This document shows positions 34,431 through 43,287 of a stretch of 64,000 nt of DNA, in pieces (within the stretch, counting starts at the first letter, position 1; every line of letters starts with the position of its first letter). Under the pieces are notes generated by a model, which worked only from the letters and a program-made list of their open reading frames with translations, ran no database searches and was not told where the DNA came from. The DNA is taken from positions 1-64,000 of the forward strand of contig NZ_JABASV010000003.1 of assembly GCF_016107625.1 (NCBI RefSeq). The letters run 5' to 3'. Source of the DNA: Vreelandella alkaliphila. GTDB lineage: Bacteria > Pseudomonadota > Gammaproteobacteria > Pseudomonadales > Halomonadaceae. The position numbers and the translations under genes were made by a program.

Positions 34431-34985
34431 GTGAAAGCGTTTTTACTGGGGTGGATTATGCTGGCGCTCAGTATTCCCGTGACGGGCCATGCGCGGACAG
34501 ATGCCTCCCTTGATATGCCCGAAGGGCCTGTTATTCTCACAATCAGCGGTGACATCACGCATTTCAACGCAACCCAGGGCGCGCGCTTTGATCGTGATAT
34601 GTTACAAGCTTTGCCACAGCACTCCTTTGAAACGGGCACGCCGTGGACCGAAGGTAGTAGTACTTATAGCGGACCGCTGATGCGTACATTATTAGAGCAT
34701 GTCGGGCTGCCTGGTTCTGAAAATAGCTCTGGAAATAGCTCTGGAAATAGCTCTGAAAATAGCGTTTATGTCTCTGCATTAAACGGGTTCGAAGCAGAAA
34801 TTCCGATCAGTGACTTTTATGAGTACGATGTGATCCTAGCATTAGAGCGGAACGGGCAAAGCATTCCTATCCGTGAGTATGGCCCTTTGTGGGTGCTCTA
34901 TCCTTTCAGCCAAGATGAGGCTCTTTTGAGTGAAAAAATGCGTTTTAGAGCTGTTTGGCAAGTTATGCAGATAAATGTCCGTTAG
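34431..34985 (+). CDS. Periplasmic molybdopterin-fold-like protein without catalytic Cys
   Basis: A 184-residue secreted protein: a signal peptide (FLLGWIMLALSIPVTGHA) and a domain resembling the oxidoreductase molybdopterin-binding (SUOX) fold, with VILTISGDITHFN, TPWTEGSSTYSGPLMRTLL, VSALNGFEAEIPISDFYEYD and REYGPLWVLYPFS. Where sulfite-oxidase-type enzymes carry the molybdenum-ligating Cys there is Thr/Trp (TPWTEG), so catalysis is doubtful. A linker of four 4-residue repeats (SENS/SGNS) sits at about residues 96-111. GTG 34431 is chosen for its GAGG box at 8 bases. It overlaps the following kinase gene by 11 bases, suggesting a periplasmic sensing partner. Confidence 0.75.
   Translation: MKAFLLGWIMLALSIPVTGHARTDASLDMPEGPVILTISGDITHFNATQGARFDRDMLQALPQHSFETGTPWTEGSSTYSGPLMRTLLEHVGLPGSENSSGNSSGNSSENSVYVSALNGFEAEIPISDFYEYDVILALERNGQSIPIREYGPLWVLYPFSQDEALLSEKMRFRAVWQVMQINVR
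34716..34763 (+). repeat. 12-bp tandem repeat, four copies, in coding sequence
   Basis: TCTGAAAATAGC, TCTGGAAATAGC, TCTGGAAATAGC, TCTGAAAATAGC run head to tail and encode SENS-SGNS-SGNS-SENS. Gain or loss of units keeps the frame, so linker length could vary between strains. Confidence 0.9.
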
Positions 34986-37227
34986 CCGATCTCTTTCTCG
35001 GGCTCCCCGCCTGTTGCGTTATCCGCGTCGCTTTAAAGTGGTTGCTATGATTACCGTCCTGCTGTTCGCGGCAGCCTTGGTAGTGGCAGCGTTAGCGGCT
35101 TGGCGTCAGGATAATTTGACACAAAGTTTGAGAGAAGATACGGCTTGGGTTGTTTATAAGCTTGATCGCGATGCGATTCAGCTATTCAACCACTTGCTTG
35201 CGGCCACCCGTGGCCCGATTTCACCTTCTGATCAGGACGATCTGAACCTGCACTTCGAACTGCTCTATAGTCGAATAACGCTGTTACAAGAGGGCGAGGT
35301 GAGCCTGCTGCTAGACAACATCAGTATGGCAAAAGCGTTATTAGTTCAAATTCAGCAGCAGCTAGATACGCTAGATCCCATGTTTGAACCTCATGCATCT
35401 TTGCCTCAGCTGCCGATTGCTGAGCTAGAGGAAGAGCTGTTGGTGCTAACTCGACTTACAGAGCGATTTGTTATCGCTATTAATGGTTATCTAGCGAAGT
35501 CTGCTACTGAAGAGCGCGTGCTATTAAATATTTTATATAAGCTTTTAATGTCGTTATTGGTGGGAATGAGTTTCGCTGTATTGCTGGTAATTGTGTTTCT
35601 AGTGCGTGAAATGCGAGAAAGCGCCTCCGCTCGTCGTGAGCAAGAGCAACTTAGCCATCAACTAGAAATCACTGCCACGCAGGCACAGGCCGCGAATCAC
35701 GCTAAATCTGACTTTTTAGCAATGGTTAGCCATGAAATTCGCACGCCGCTCAACGGCGTTATTGGTATGAGTGAGTTGCTGCGTGAACCATCTAGCCTTG
35801 CGCAAGTAGAAGACTATGCTCGTACGATTCATGACAGCGCTAATCAGTTGTTAGCGATGATCAATGAAATTCTTGATTTTTCAAAGATTGAAGCGGGGCA
35901 CCTAACGCTTGAAACTTCGCCCACCGCCCTTAAACCATTAGTCGACAGCGTTATATCGCTTTTTGAGCCTCGCGCTAAGGAAAAAGGCCTGCAATTAACG
36001 TTAGATGTTGATCCCTTAGTACCGGCATGGGTAATGATCGATGCCAGCCGATTGCGCCAGATTTTGCTTAACCTCATCACAAACGCTATTAAATTTACTG
36101 ACCATGGTAGAGTCAATATACGTATTTATTCCACGGTAAAGAGCCTGTTATTTGAAGTTTGTGATACCGGTTGTGGCTTAAATGAGGAGCAACAGGCGTC
36201 ACTGTTTGAGCCATTTCAACAAGCGGATGAGTCAGTTGCTCGTCGGTTTGGCGGTACTGGGTTAGGTTTGGCGATTTGTAAACGCTTAAGCGAAGCCATG
36301 CAAGGACGATTAGGGGTTCGTAGCACTCCTGGGCAGGGCAGCACATTTTGGTGCGAGTTGCCCCTGGTAGAAGCCAGTCCCGTCACCGCTCCATTGCCGC
36401 CCGAACCAACGCAGGATTTTACAGGCACCTCCCTACTACTTGTGGAAGACAATGCCGTCAATCGTAAAGTTGCCACTGGGCTGCTGTCGCGCCTTGGATG
36501 TGATGTCGTCTGTGCTGAAAATGGCCAAGATGCACTGGACATGGTGCAGGCTCAGCAGGTGCACCTTATCTTTATGGATATCCAGCTACCGGACATCGAT
36601 GGCATCACCGTGACCAAAAGGCTTCGCTCTCAAGGCGGTTGGCTGGCTAACGTGCCGATTGTGGCCATGACGGCTGGCGGCGTGGAAGATGTTCGCCAAC
36701 GCTGCCTAGCAGCGGGAATGAATGATTACATTACCAAACCGCTATCCTTACTTTCCCTTAGCCATGTGCTGTCACTGCAGCTGTTTACGGCTTCGCGCCC
36801 AGATGCGTTGTCGGCGTTGCCTTTAGATCAGGAGCAGCAAGAGTTACAGCCACTCCTTAACCGTGCAACACTAGAGTCCCTGGTTATGTCACTGGGAGCT
36901 GAAAGTGTCGATCAGCTCATCATGCTTTATTACCAGCAAGTGAGTGATTACTCTGCGCAGTTGGCTGCTTACCTAAGGAACGCGGAATTTCTGACAACGG
37001 AGCAAGCCAAGCAAGTGGCGCGCTTAGCACATCAGCTGCGCGGCGAATCGCTCGGTGTGGGGGCAGAGCGTTTGGCCGCTGAGGCTAAACGGCTCGAAAT
37101 AATCGCTAGTAACAGCGCGTCTTCACCGCAAGATTTTACTGAAACCATGAATCTGTTGAGGCAAACCGCTTCGCGAACTCATGCAGCGTTGGAGAAATGG
37201 CGCCGTGACGATAGCACCGAAGAATAG
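34975..37227 (+). CDS. Hybrid sensor histidine kinase (HK-REC-HPt)
   Basis: A 750-residue membrane kinase. TM1 (about 21-43), a periplasmic domain of about 140 residues, TM2 (about 186-210), HisKA with H253 in SHEIRTPLNGVIGMSELL, HATPase with the G boxes DTGCGL and RFGGTGLGLAICKRL, a receiver with D535 in LIFMDIQLPDIDG, and a C-terminal HPt with H686 in ARLAHQLRGESLG. It starts inside the preceding periplasmic gene and its end overlaps or abuts the FIST gene. The periplasmic domain has no recognised fold and might contact the secreted protein encoded upstream. Phosphate could leave through HPt to the LuxR-type regulator at 40450. Confidence 0.92.
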   Translation: MSVSRSLSRAPRLLRYPRRFKVVAMITVLLFAAALVVAALAAWRQDNLTQSLREDTAWVVYKLDRDAIQLFNHLLAATRGPISPSDQDDLNLHFELLYSRITLLQEGEVSLLLDNISMAKALLVQIQQQLDTLDPMFEPHASLPQLPIAELEEELLVLTRLTERFVIAINGYLAKSATEERVLLNILYKLLMSLLVGMSFAVLLVIVFLVREMRESASARREQEQLSHQLEITATQAQAANHAKSDFLAMVSHEIRTPLNGVIGMSELLREPSSLAQVEDYARTIHDSANQLLAMINEILDFSKIEAGHLTLETSPTALKPLVDSVISLFEPRAKEKGLQLTLDVDPLVPAWVMIDASRLRQILLNLITNAIKFTDHGRVNIRIYSTVKSLLFEVCDTGCGLNEEQQASLFEPFQQADESVARRFGGTGLGLAICKRLSEAMQGRLGVRSTPGQGSTFWCELPLVEASPVTAPLPPEPTQDFTGTSLLLVEDNAVNRKVATGLLSRLGCDVVCAENGQDALDMVQAQQVHLIFMDIQLPDIDGITVTKRLRSQGGWLANVPIVAMTAGGVEDVRQRCLAAGMNDYITKPLSLLSLSHVLSLQLFTASRPDALSALPLDQEQQELQPLLNRATLESLVMSLGAESVDQLIMLYYQQVSDYSAQLAAYLRNAEFLTTEQAKQVARLAHQLRGESLGVGAERLAAEAKRLEIIASNSASSPQDFTETMNLLRQTASRTHAALEKWRRDDSTEE

Positions 37228-38368
37228 CGGTATTCAGATCGCTGCCAGCAACCAGCTAAATCCCTTTCAAGCCGCCGGTGAACTGGCTCAGCAGCTAGGC
37301 CATGAGCACTTAGGTTTTGTGCTTTTTTTTTGCAGTGCAGAGTATCCGTTAGAGGAACTAGCAACTGCCCTTGGCGGTGCGTTTGATAAGGTGCCGATGA
37401 GTGGTTGCACGACGGCGGGCGAGATTACACCGCTAGGCTATGACCGAGGCTCTGTGGTTGCGATAGGTTTTGATAGTCGCGTGTTTGCAATCGAAACCGC
37501 ACTGGTAGACGACCTTGAACACTTTGACCTTAGCCGCGCACAACCGCTCGTCGACACTTTGCTGGAGCGTTGCCGACAGCAGGCAGTTGCACCCGTGAAC
37601 GAGCATAGCTTTGCCCTCACGTTACTAGATGGTTTGTCCAGCCGTGAAGAACAGGTATTAGCAACCTTAGATGCTGCTCTTGGCCGTATTCCCAGCTTTG
37701 GCGGCTCGGCCGGTGATGATAATCACCTTACCCATACCCATGTTTATGCGAATGGGCATTTTCATACCCGCGCGGCCGTGGTGGTAATGCTTAACACGCG
37801 GCTCCCGTTTGAGGTGTTTTCTACCCACCATCTTGAGCCGCTTGCCCATAAATTGGTGGTAACAGAGGCTGACCGGGAGCAGCGCCGAGTGCTAGAACTC
37901 AACGGATTACCTGCTGCTGACGTGTATGCAGCGTTAGTCGGCTGTTCTGTTGATGCGCTATCGCCATCCATTTTTGCCCAGCACCCGCTGGCAGTTTATA
38001 TCGGCGGCCAACACTATATTCGTTCAATACAACGCGTGAATGAAGATGCTAGCCTAACGTTTTACTGTGCGGTAGAAACGGGCATTGTGCTCACCGCGAT
38101 GCGGCCTGCGCCGTTACTCCTAGATCTAGAGGTGATGCTACAGCGCGTGCAACAACGCCTGGGTGCAACACCTTCGATTATAGGCTGTGATTGTTTCTTA
38201 AGGCGTATGGCGCTTGAGTCCTTGCAGCAGTTGGATCAGGCGTCAGCGCTGCTTCGTCAGGCACGAGTGGTGGGGTTTAATACCTACGGCGAACATCATC
38301 ATGGCATGCACGTAAACCAAACCTTTACGGGGGTGGCTTTTGGCGCTCTTCCAACTAGCGGCGGATAG
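37205..38368 (+). CDS. FIST-domain protein, NosP-like
   Basis: A 387-residue protein with FIST_N (about 25-215, including MSGCTTAGEITPLGYDRGS and GRIPSFGGSAGDDN) and FIST_C (about 225-370, including GGQHYIRSIQRVNED and IIGCDCFLRRMAL, ending ARVVGFNTYGEHHHGMHVNQTFTGV). In Pseudomonas the FIST protein NosP binds haem, senses nitric oxide and controls the kinase NahK. The next gene here is NahK-like. GTG 37205 is preferred for its GGAG at 10 bases; ATG 37181 has no ribosome site. It is cytosolic by sequence. Confidence 0.85.
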   Translation: MTIAPKNSGIQIAASNQLNPFQAAGELAQQLGHEHLGFVLFFCSAEYPLEELATALGGAFDKVPMSGCTTAGEITPLGYDRGSVVAIGFDSRVFAIETALVDDLEHFDLSRAQPLVDTLLERCRQQAVAPVNEHSFALTLLDGLSSREEQVLATLDAALGRIPSFGGSAGDDNHLTHTHVYANGHFHTRAAVVVMLNTRLPFEVFSTHHLEPLAHKLVVTEADREQRRVLELNGLPAADVYAALVGCSVDALSPSIFAQHPLAVYIGGQHYIRSIQRVNEDASLTFYCAVETGIVLTAMRPAPLLLDLEVMLQRVQQRLGATPSIIGCDCFLRRMALESLQQLDQASALLRQARVVGFNTYGEHHHGMHVNQTFTGVAFGALPTSGG

Positions 38369-39752
38369 TGATACTGCGGCGGATAATGCCACGCTGCGCG
38401 AGGAAAACCGCCGTTTGCGTAAGGTTTGCCAGGCGCTGATGGAGCGTGTGGAGTCCGGAGCAAGCCCCAACAGCGCTCCCTATGCAGCGTTTGAGCGCTC
38501 GGTGCTGCTGGCAGAGCAAGTACGCGAACGCACCGACGCACTTCACCGCACATTAGATGAACTTAGCCAAGTGAATGCACGACTGCTGGCGGCGAATGCC
38601 GAAGCGGAGGCGGCCAATCTTTCCAAAACGAAATTTTTAGCGGCGGTCAGTCATGACCTGCTTCAGCCGTTAAACGCCGCACGGTTATTCGCCAGTGCCT
38701 TAGAAACGCATGCGCTCCCCGAGGCCTCCCAGGCTTTAGTAGGGCACATAGGGCGTTCGTTAAAAGATGTCGAAGGGCTTTTAGGTACATTGGTGGATAT
38801 TTCCCGCCTGGATGCCGGCGTGCTCCATGCGGATAAAGCACCGTTTGCGGTAAGTACGCTGTTAGATGCCTTGGCCGAAGAGTATCGGCAAGTGGCCGCC
38901 GTACGTGGGCTGACGCTTAACTATGTGCCGTCGAGTGTGGTGGTCGAATCTGATCTAGCGCTGCTGGCGCGTGTCGTGCGCAACTTCCTCAGCAATGCCG
39001 CGCGCTACACTGAACATGGCCACTTACTGCTTGGCTGTCGACGACGCGCCAACGGTCTTGAAATTATGGTGGGCGATACTGGGCCGGGTATACCAGAGCC
39101 ACAGCGTAAGGCGATTTTTCTAGAATTTCGCCGCGCCAACCAGTCCCAAAGTGGCCACAGCCGAGGGCTTGGATTGGGACTGGCAATCGTAGATCGTATC
39201 AGCACTATGTTAGAGCACCCGGTGTCGCTTACTTCACAGCTTGGGCGTGGCTCGCTTTTTTCTGTGCTGGTCCCTTTTTCTGTGCCAGCACCTAATGCAG
39301 CCCCAAGCGCGGGCGCATCGCCCGTTGCGTATGCGCCAAAAGCGTTGCCTGGATCTGATCGTTGGCAGCACGATCCGCTACAAGGCTGTGTCATATGGGT
39401 GATTGATGATGATCCCGCGATTATAGAAGGGATGCAGGCGTTGCTGGGCAGTTGGGGGTGTCGGGTGAGGGCAGCCGCTACGGTGAGTGCGCTGGAAGCA
39501 GCGAGTGACGGTGAGCGCCCGGCCGTACTGTTGGTGGATTATCACCTGGGTGACCACCGCGAAAATGGGATCGATCTGGCTGCAAGACTGCGTCGGCGCT
39601 ACCCTGGGTTGGCCACCGTAGTCATCACTGCCAACCATGAGGCAGCTTTGAAGCGGGCCACCCGAGAAGCAGGTATGCACTGTTTGTTAAAGCCGCTTAA
39701 GCCTCTTCGCTTAAAGATGCTGCTGGGAACGCTCTTAGAGAATTCCGCTTAA
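38340..39752 (+). CDS. Cytosolic hybrid kinase, NahK/ErcS'-like
   Basis: A 470-residue soluble kinase. A coiled-coil-prone N-terminus (about 12-95) leads into HisKA with H105 in FLAAVSHDLLQPLNAARLF, the HATPase with DTGPGIP and GLGLGLAIVDRI, and a C-terminal receiver with D400 in VLLVDYHLGDHRENG. The AAVSHDLLQPLNAARLF box is the type found in NahK/ErcS'. The start is a TTG at 38340 after a G-rich box, overlapping the FIST gene by 29 bases. The start is uncertain, but the frame is not. It is the last gene of the four-gene signalling operon. Confidence 0.88.
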   Translation: MALFQLAADSDTAADNATLREENRRLRKVCQALMERVESGASPNSAPYAAFERSVLLAEQVRERTDALHRTLDELSQVNARLLAANAEAEAANLSKTKFLAAVSHDLLQPLNAARLFASALETHALPEASQALVGHIGRSLKDVEGLLGTLVDISRLDAGVLHADKAPFAVSTLLDALAEEYRQVAAVRGLTLNYVPSSVVVESDLALLARVVRNFLSNAARYTEHGHLLLGCRRRANGLEIMVGDTGPGIPEPQRKAIFLEFRRANQSQSGHSRGLGLGLAIVDRISTMLEHPVSLTSQLGRGSLFSVLVPFSVPAPNAAPSAGASPVAYAPKALPGSDRWQHDPLQGCVIWVIDDDPAIIEGMQALLGSWGCRVRAAATVSALEAASDGERPAVLLVDYHLGDHRENGIDLAARLRRRYPGLATVVITANHEAALKRATREAGMHCLLKPLKPLRLKMLLGTLLENSA

Positions 39753-39766
39753 CGGGAAGTCGGCGG

Positions 39767-40450
39767 TTAGGTGGAAGAGGTTCGTTTTGCAAGATAAGCG
39801 CCTAGCTCCTCTTCACCTGCGATAACGATGGCATGTACTCTACTTGTTGCACCTAGCTTGCGTAAAATAGCTGAGACATGCGTTTTAACGGTAGTTTCAG
39901 CGATGAACAGTTCTCGTGCGATTTGTTTATTGGACATCCCCTGAGCCATGCAAGTCAATACATCTAACTGCTTGTCGGTTAAGCGTATTAGCCGTTCGCG
40001 AGACACCTCCGACGAAGGCGTCAATGCTGATGACTCCATGCGTGGGGGCGGCTGGCGCATAATATCTGCAGGCAGATAAAGTTGCCCTTGAAGAATTTGG
40101 TTGAGTGCTGCTAACAGCTGCTCTCGGGGAGTTGATTTCGGAATATAGCCTACGGCACCTTGGGTAATGGCATCTAACACCAACTGGCGCTCCTGATGTG
40201 CCGAGACAATAGCGACGGGGAGCCATGGGAATCTTTCTCGAAGTATTGTCAGACCCTCTAGTCCATCGGCATCGGGCAGGCTTAAATCGAGCAACAGCAG
40301 ATCAAGCTCATCGTGGGTGCCTATCGTGTGAATAGCCGCCGCCAAACTGTCCGACTCCAGCAGTTGAGTATCTGTTAAACCAGCGCTAATCACCGCGTGT
40401 AGTGCTTCGCGAAACAGCGGATGGTCATCTGCCACTAGCAACGAGTACAT
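39767..40450 (-). CDS. LuxR/NarL-family response regulator, ErbR/AgmR-like
   Basis: A 227-residue response regulator: receiver with D55 in LLLLDLSLPDADGLEG, and a C-terminal LuxR HTH (about 156-215; LTDKQLDVLTCMAQGMSNKQ, TTVKTHVSAILRKLG). ATG 40450 has AGGAG 6 bases upstream. It is convergent with the NahK-like gene (14 bases between stops) and divergent from the aldehyde dehydrogenase gene, matching the position of ErbR/AgmR near exaC in P. aeruginosa. It probably activates exaC and perhaps adhP. Confidence 0.9.
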   Translation of the reverse strand: MYSLLVADDHPLFREALHAVISAGLTDTQLLESDSLAAAIHTIGTHDELDLLLLDLSLPDADGLEGLTILRERFPWLPVAIVSAHQERQLVLDAITQGAVGYIPKSTPREQLLAALNQILQGQLYLPADIMRQPPPRMESSALTPSSEVSRERLIRLTDKQLDVLTCMAQGMSNKQIARELFIAETTVKTHVSAILRKLGATSRVHAIVIAGEEELGAYLAKRTSST

Positions 40451-40569
40451 GGCGTCTCCTACCAAGGGATGAGGGTGCGTCCTGCCATCGGGCTATATCG
40501 TAAATGGCGCGTGTGGCTAACACTGGGTAGGCACCTTATTTAATAATCATAATACTCAGGAGCTTTACC

Positions 40570-42090
40570 ATGATCTACGCCAACCCGGGTGATGCTGGTT
40601 CCGTTGTGTCCTTTGAAAAACGCTTTGGCAATTATATCGGAGGTGAGTTTGTTCCCCCGGTCAACGGCCAGTACTTTGATAATATCAGTCCTGTTAACGG
40701 CCAAGTATTCTGCGAAATTCCCCGCTCTAGCGCTGAAGACATTGAGAAAGCGCTAGATGCAGCTCACAAAGCAGCGCCTGCCTGGGGTAAAACCTCCGTT
40801 CAAGAGCGCAGTAACATCCTACTTAAGATTGCCGACCGCCTCGAGCAAAACCTTGAAATGCTGGCTGTCGCAGAAACGTGGGATAACGGAAAAGCGGTTC
40901 GTGAAACCCTGAATGCGGATATTCCGCTTGCTGTTGACCACTTCCGTTACTTTGCTGGCTGCCTGCGCTCACAAGAAGGTACGGCTGCGGATATCGATGC
41001 TAACACTGTTGCCTACCACTTCCATGAGCCGCTGGGCGTTGTTGGTCAAATTATTCCCTGGAACTTCCCGATTCTAATGGCTGCTTGGAAACTTGGCCCT
41101 GCCCTTGCCGCAGGTAACTGCGTCATACTGAAGCCAGCTGAGCAAACTCCTGCCTCGATATTGAAAGTTATGGAGGTTATTGGCGACCTGCTGCCACCCG
41201 GCGTGCTAAACGTCGTTAATGGATTTGGCGCAGAGGCAGGCCAAGCACTCGCCACCAGCAAGCGTATTGCCAAAATTGCCTTTACCGGTTCGACGCCGGT
41301 TGGCTCGCATATTCTTAAATGTGCCGCAGAAAATATTATCCCCTCGACAGTGGAGCTGGGTGGTAAATCGCCCAATATCTATTTCGCTGACATCATGAAC
41401 GCCGAGCCGACGTTTATTGATAAAGCCGTCGAAGGCTTAGTGCTGGCCTTCTTCAACCAAGGCGAAGTATGTACCTGTCCTTCTCGTGCGTTGATTCAAG
41501 AGAGCATGTACGACGAGTTTATGGCCAAGGTGGTTGAGCGGACTAAAACAATCAAGCGTGGTAACCCGCTGGATACCGACGTGCAAGTAGGTGCTCAGGC
41601 GTCACAAGAGCAGTTCGATAAAATTATGTCGTACATGGACATCGCGCGCGACGAAGGCGCCGAGTTCCTTGCTGGCGGTGATAAAGAGAGCCTGGATGAC
41701 AGCATCAATGGCGGCTACTACATCCAGCCGACACTGCTCAAAGGCAACAACAAGATGCGCGTTTTCCAGGAAGAGATTTTTGGACCTGTGGTCGCTGTTA
41801 CCACCTTCAAAGATGAAGAAGAAGCGCTCGCTATTGCCAACGATACCGAGTTCGGCCTGGGCGCCGGCGTATGGAGCCGTGACATCAACGTCGCCTTCCG
41901 TATGGGGCGTGGCATTCAAGCAGGTCGTGTATGGACCAACTGCTATCACCAGTACCCTGCCCATGCTGCGTTTGGCGGTTATAAGAAATCAGGCGTAGGT
42001 CGCGAAACCCATAAAGTGGCGCTTGAGCACTATCAGCAAACTAAGAACCTGCTAGTGAGTTACGATATTAACCCGCTAGGTTTCTTCTAA
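40570..42090 (+). CDS. exaC: NAD-dependent acetaldehyde dehydrogenase ExaC/AldB
   Basis: A 506-residue aldehyde dehydrogenase that oxidises acetaldehyde to acetate. Catalytic C301 lies in [11 protein letters not shown] and E262 in [10 protein letters not shown], with the five-residue insertion between them typical of AldB/Exa[21 protein letters not shown] binds the cofactor. AGGAG precedes ATG 40570. The divergent response-regulator gene is 119 bases away. Together with AdhP downstream it forms an alcohol-to-acetate route. Confidence 0.95.
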   Translation: MIYANPGDAGSVVSFEKRFGNYIGGEFVPPVNGQYFDNISPVNGQVFCEIPRSSAEDIEKALDAAHKAAPAWGKTSVQERSNILLKIADRLEQNLEMLAVAETWDNGKAVRETLNADIPLAVDHFRYFAGCLRSQEGTAADIDANTVAYHFHEPLGVVGQIIPWNFPILMAAWKLGPALAAGNCVILKPAEQTPASILKVMEVIGDLLPPGVLNVVNGFGAEAGQALATSKRIAKIAFTGSTPVGSHILKCAAENIIPSTVELGGKSPNIYFADIMNAEPTFIDKAVEGLVLAFFNQGEVCTCPSRALIQESMYDEFMAKVVERTKTIKRGNPLDTDVQVGAQASQEQFDKIMSYMDIARDEGAEFLAGGDKESLDDSINGGYYIQPTLLKGNNKMRVFQEEIFGPVVAVTTFKDEEEALAIANDTEFGLGAGVWSRDINVAFRMGRGIQAGRVWTNCYHQYPAHAAFGGYKKSGVGRETHKVALEHYQQTKNLLVSYDINPLGFF

Positions 42091-42111
42091 TACACTATTC
42101 TGCAGTGATAC

Positions 42112-42135
42112 CGCCCGGCCATTGCCGGGCGTTTT
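42112..42135 (+). terminator. Rho-independent terminator after exaC
   Basis: The stem CGCCCGGC/GCCGGGCG with loop CATT and four T lies 22 bases after the exaC stop. It separates exaC from adhP, at least in part. Confidence 0.85.
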
Positions 42136-42211
42136 GCTACTCCTCTGACGCTTACTGTAACGATAAGAGCAACCACAAGTTGCCACATCGACAACCATCA
42201 GGAGTTGCATT

Positions 42212-43240
42212 ATGGATAACACAATGCGGGCGGCAGTCGTACGCGAATTCGGCCAGCCACTAGCGATAGAAGAAGTAAACGTGCCTCGTCCCAAGCGGGG
42301 AGAGGTGCTGATGAAGGTGGCGGCCTCTGGCGTTTGCCACACCGATTTACACGCAGCACACGGCGATTGGCCGGTAAAACCCTCGCCACCGTTTATTCCA
42401 GGGCACGAAGGCGTTGGGCATATCGTGGCGGTGGGTGACGGCGTTACCCATGTCAAAGAGGGCGATCGTATTGGCGTGCCCTGGCTGTACTCAGCCTGTG
42501 GTTACTGTGAACACTGTTTAGGCGGCTGGGAAACCCTGTGTGAATCCCAGCAAAATACCGGTTATTCGGTCAACGGCGGGTTTGCCGACTATACCTTGGC
42601 GGATGCGGGCTATGTAGGGCGTCTGCCGGACGCCGTTGATTTCATTGAAATAGCCCCGGTTCTGTGTGCGGGAGTGACGGTTTATAAAGGCTTGAAAATG
42701 ACCGATACCCGCCCCGGCCAGTGGGTGGTTATTTCAGGCGTCGGCGGCCTGGGGCACATGGCGGTGCAGTACGCGAAAGCGATGGGGCTGAACGTCGCGG
42801 CTGTTGATATTGACGACGGTAAATTAGCCCTAGCCGAACGGCTAGGTGCCACGGTGACTGTTAACGCGATGAAAACCGACCCGGCGGCGTATCTGAAGAA
42901 AACCATTGGTGGTGCCCATGGAGCACTGGTCACAGCGGTATCGCCGAAGGCGTTTGATCAAGCGCAAAACATGCTGCGCCGTGGTGGCACACTGGTGCTA
43001 AATGGCTTGCCGCCGGGTGACTTCCCGCTGCCGATCTTCAGCACGGTGCTTAACGGTATTACCATTCGTGGCTCTATCGTGGGGACGCGCAGTGACCTTC
43101 AAGAAGCGCTGGATTTCGCCGCCGAAGGCAAAGTCAAAGCGACCGTGGCGACCGACACGCTAGACAATATCAACGACGTCTTCCAACGTATGATCGACGG
43201 CAAGATAGAAGGCCGTATTGTGCTGGATATGGCGAGCTGA
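42212..43240 (+). CDS. adhP: Zinc alcohol dehydrogenase AdhP
   Basis: A 342-residue medium-chain zinc alcohol dehydrogenase, alcohols to aldehydes with NAD. Catalytic zinc ligands C42, H65 and E66 are in VCHTDLH and PGHEGVGH. The structural zinc set is C96, C99, C102, C110. The Rossmann motif is [12 protein letters not shown]. Sequence and length resemble AdhP/AdhA of E. coli and Pseudomonas. AGGAG stands before ATG 42212. Its aldehyde product is the substrate of the ExaC-like enzyme upstream. Confidence 0.94.
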   Translation: MDNTMRAAVVREFGQPLAIEEVNVPRPKRGEVLMKVAASGVCHTDLHAAHGDWPVKPSPPFIPGHEGVGHIVAVGDGVTHVKEGDRIGVPWLYSACGYCEHCLGGWETLCESQQNTGYSVNGGFADYTLADAGYVGRLPDAVDFIEIAPVLCAGVTVYKGLKMTDTRPGQWVVISGVGGLGHMAVQYAKAMGLNVAAVDIDDGKLALAERLGATVTVNAMKTDPAAYLKKTIGGAHGALVTAVSPKAFDQAQNMLRRGGTLVLNGLPPGDFPLPIFSTVLNGITIRGSIVGTRSDLQEALDFAAEGKVKATVATDTLDNINDVFQRMIDGKIEGRIVLDMAS

Positions 43241-43250
43241 GCGAGCAAGT

Positions 43251-43275
43251 GGGGGAGACGATAGCTCCCCCTTTT
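43251..43275 (+). terminator. Rho-independent terminator after adhP
   Basis: The stem GGGGGAG/CTCCCCC with a 7-base loop and T4 starts 11 bases after the adhP stop. It sits 13 bases from the convergent SulP gene's end. Confidence 0.85.
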
Positions 43276-43287
43276 ATTCCCTGCCGT

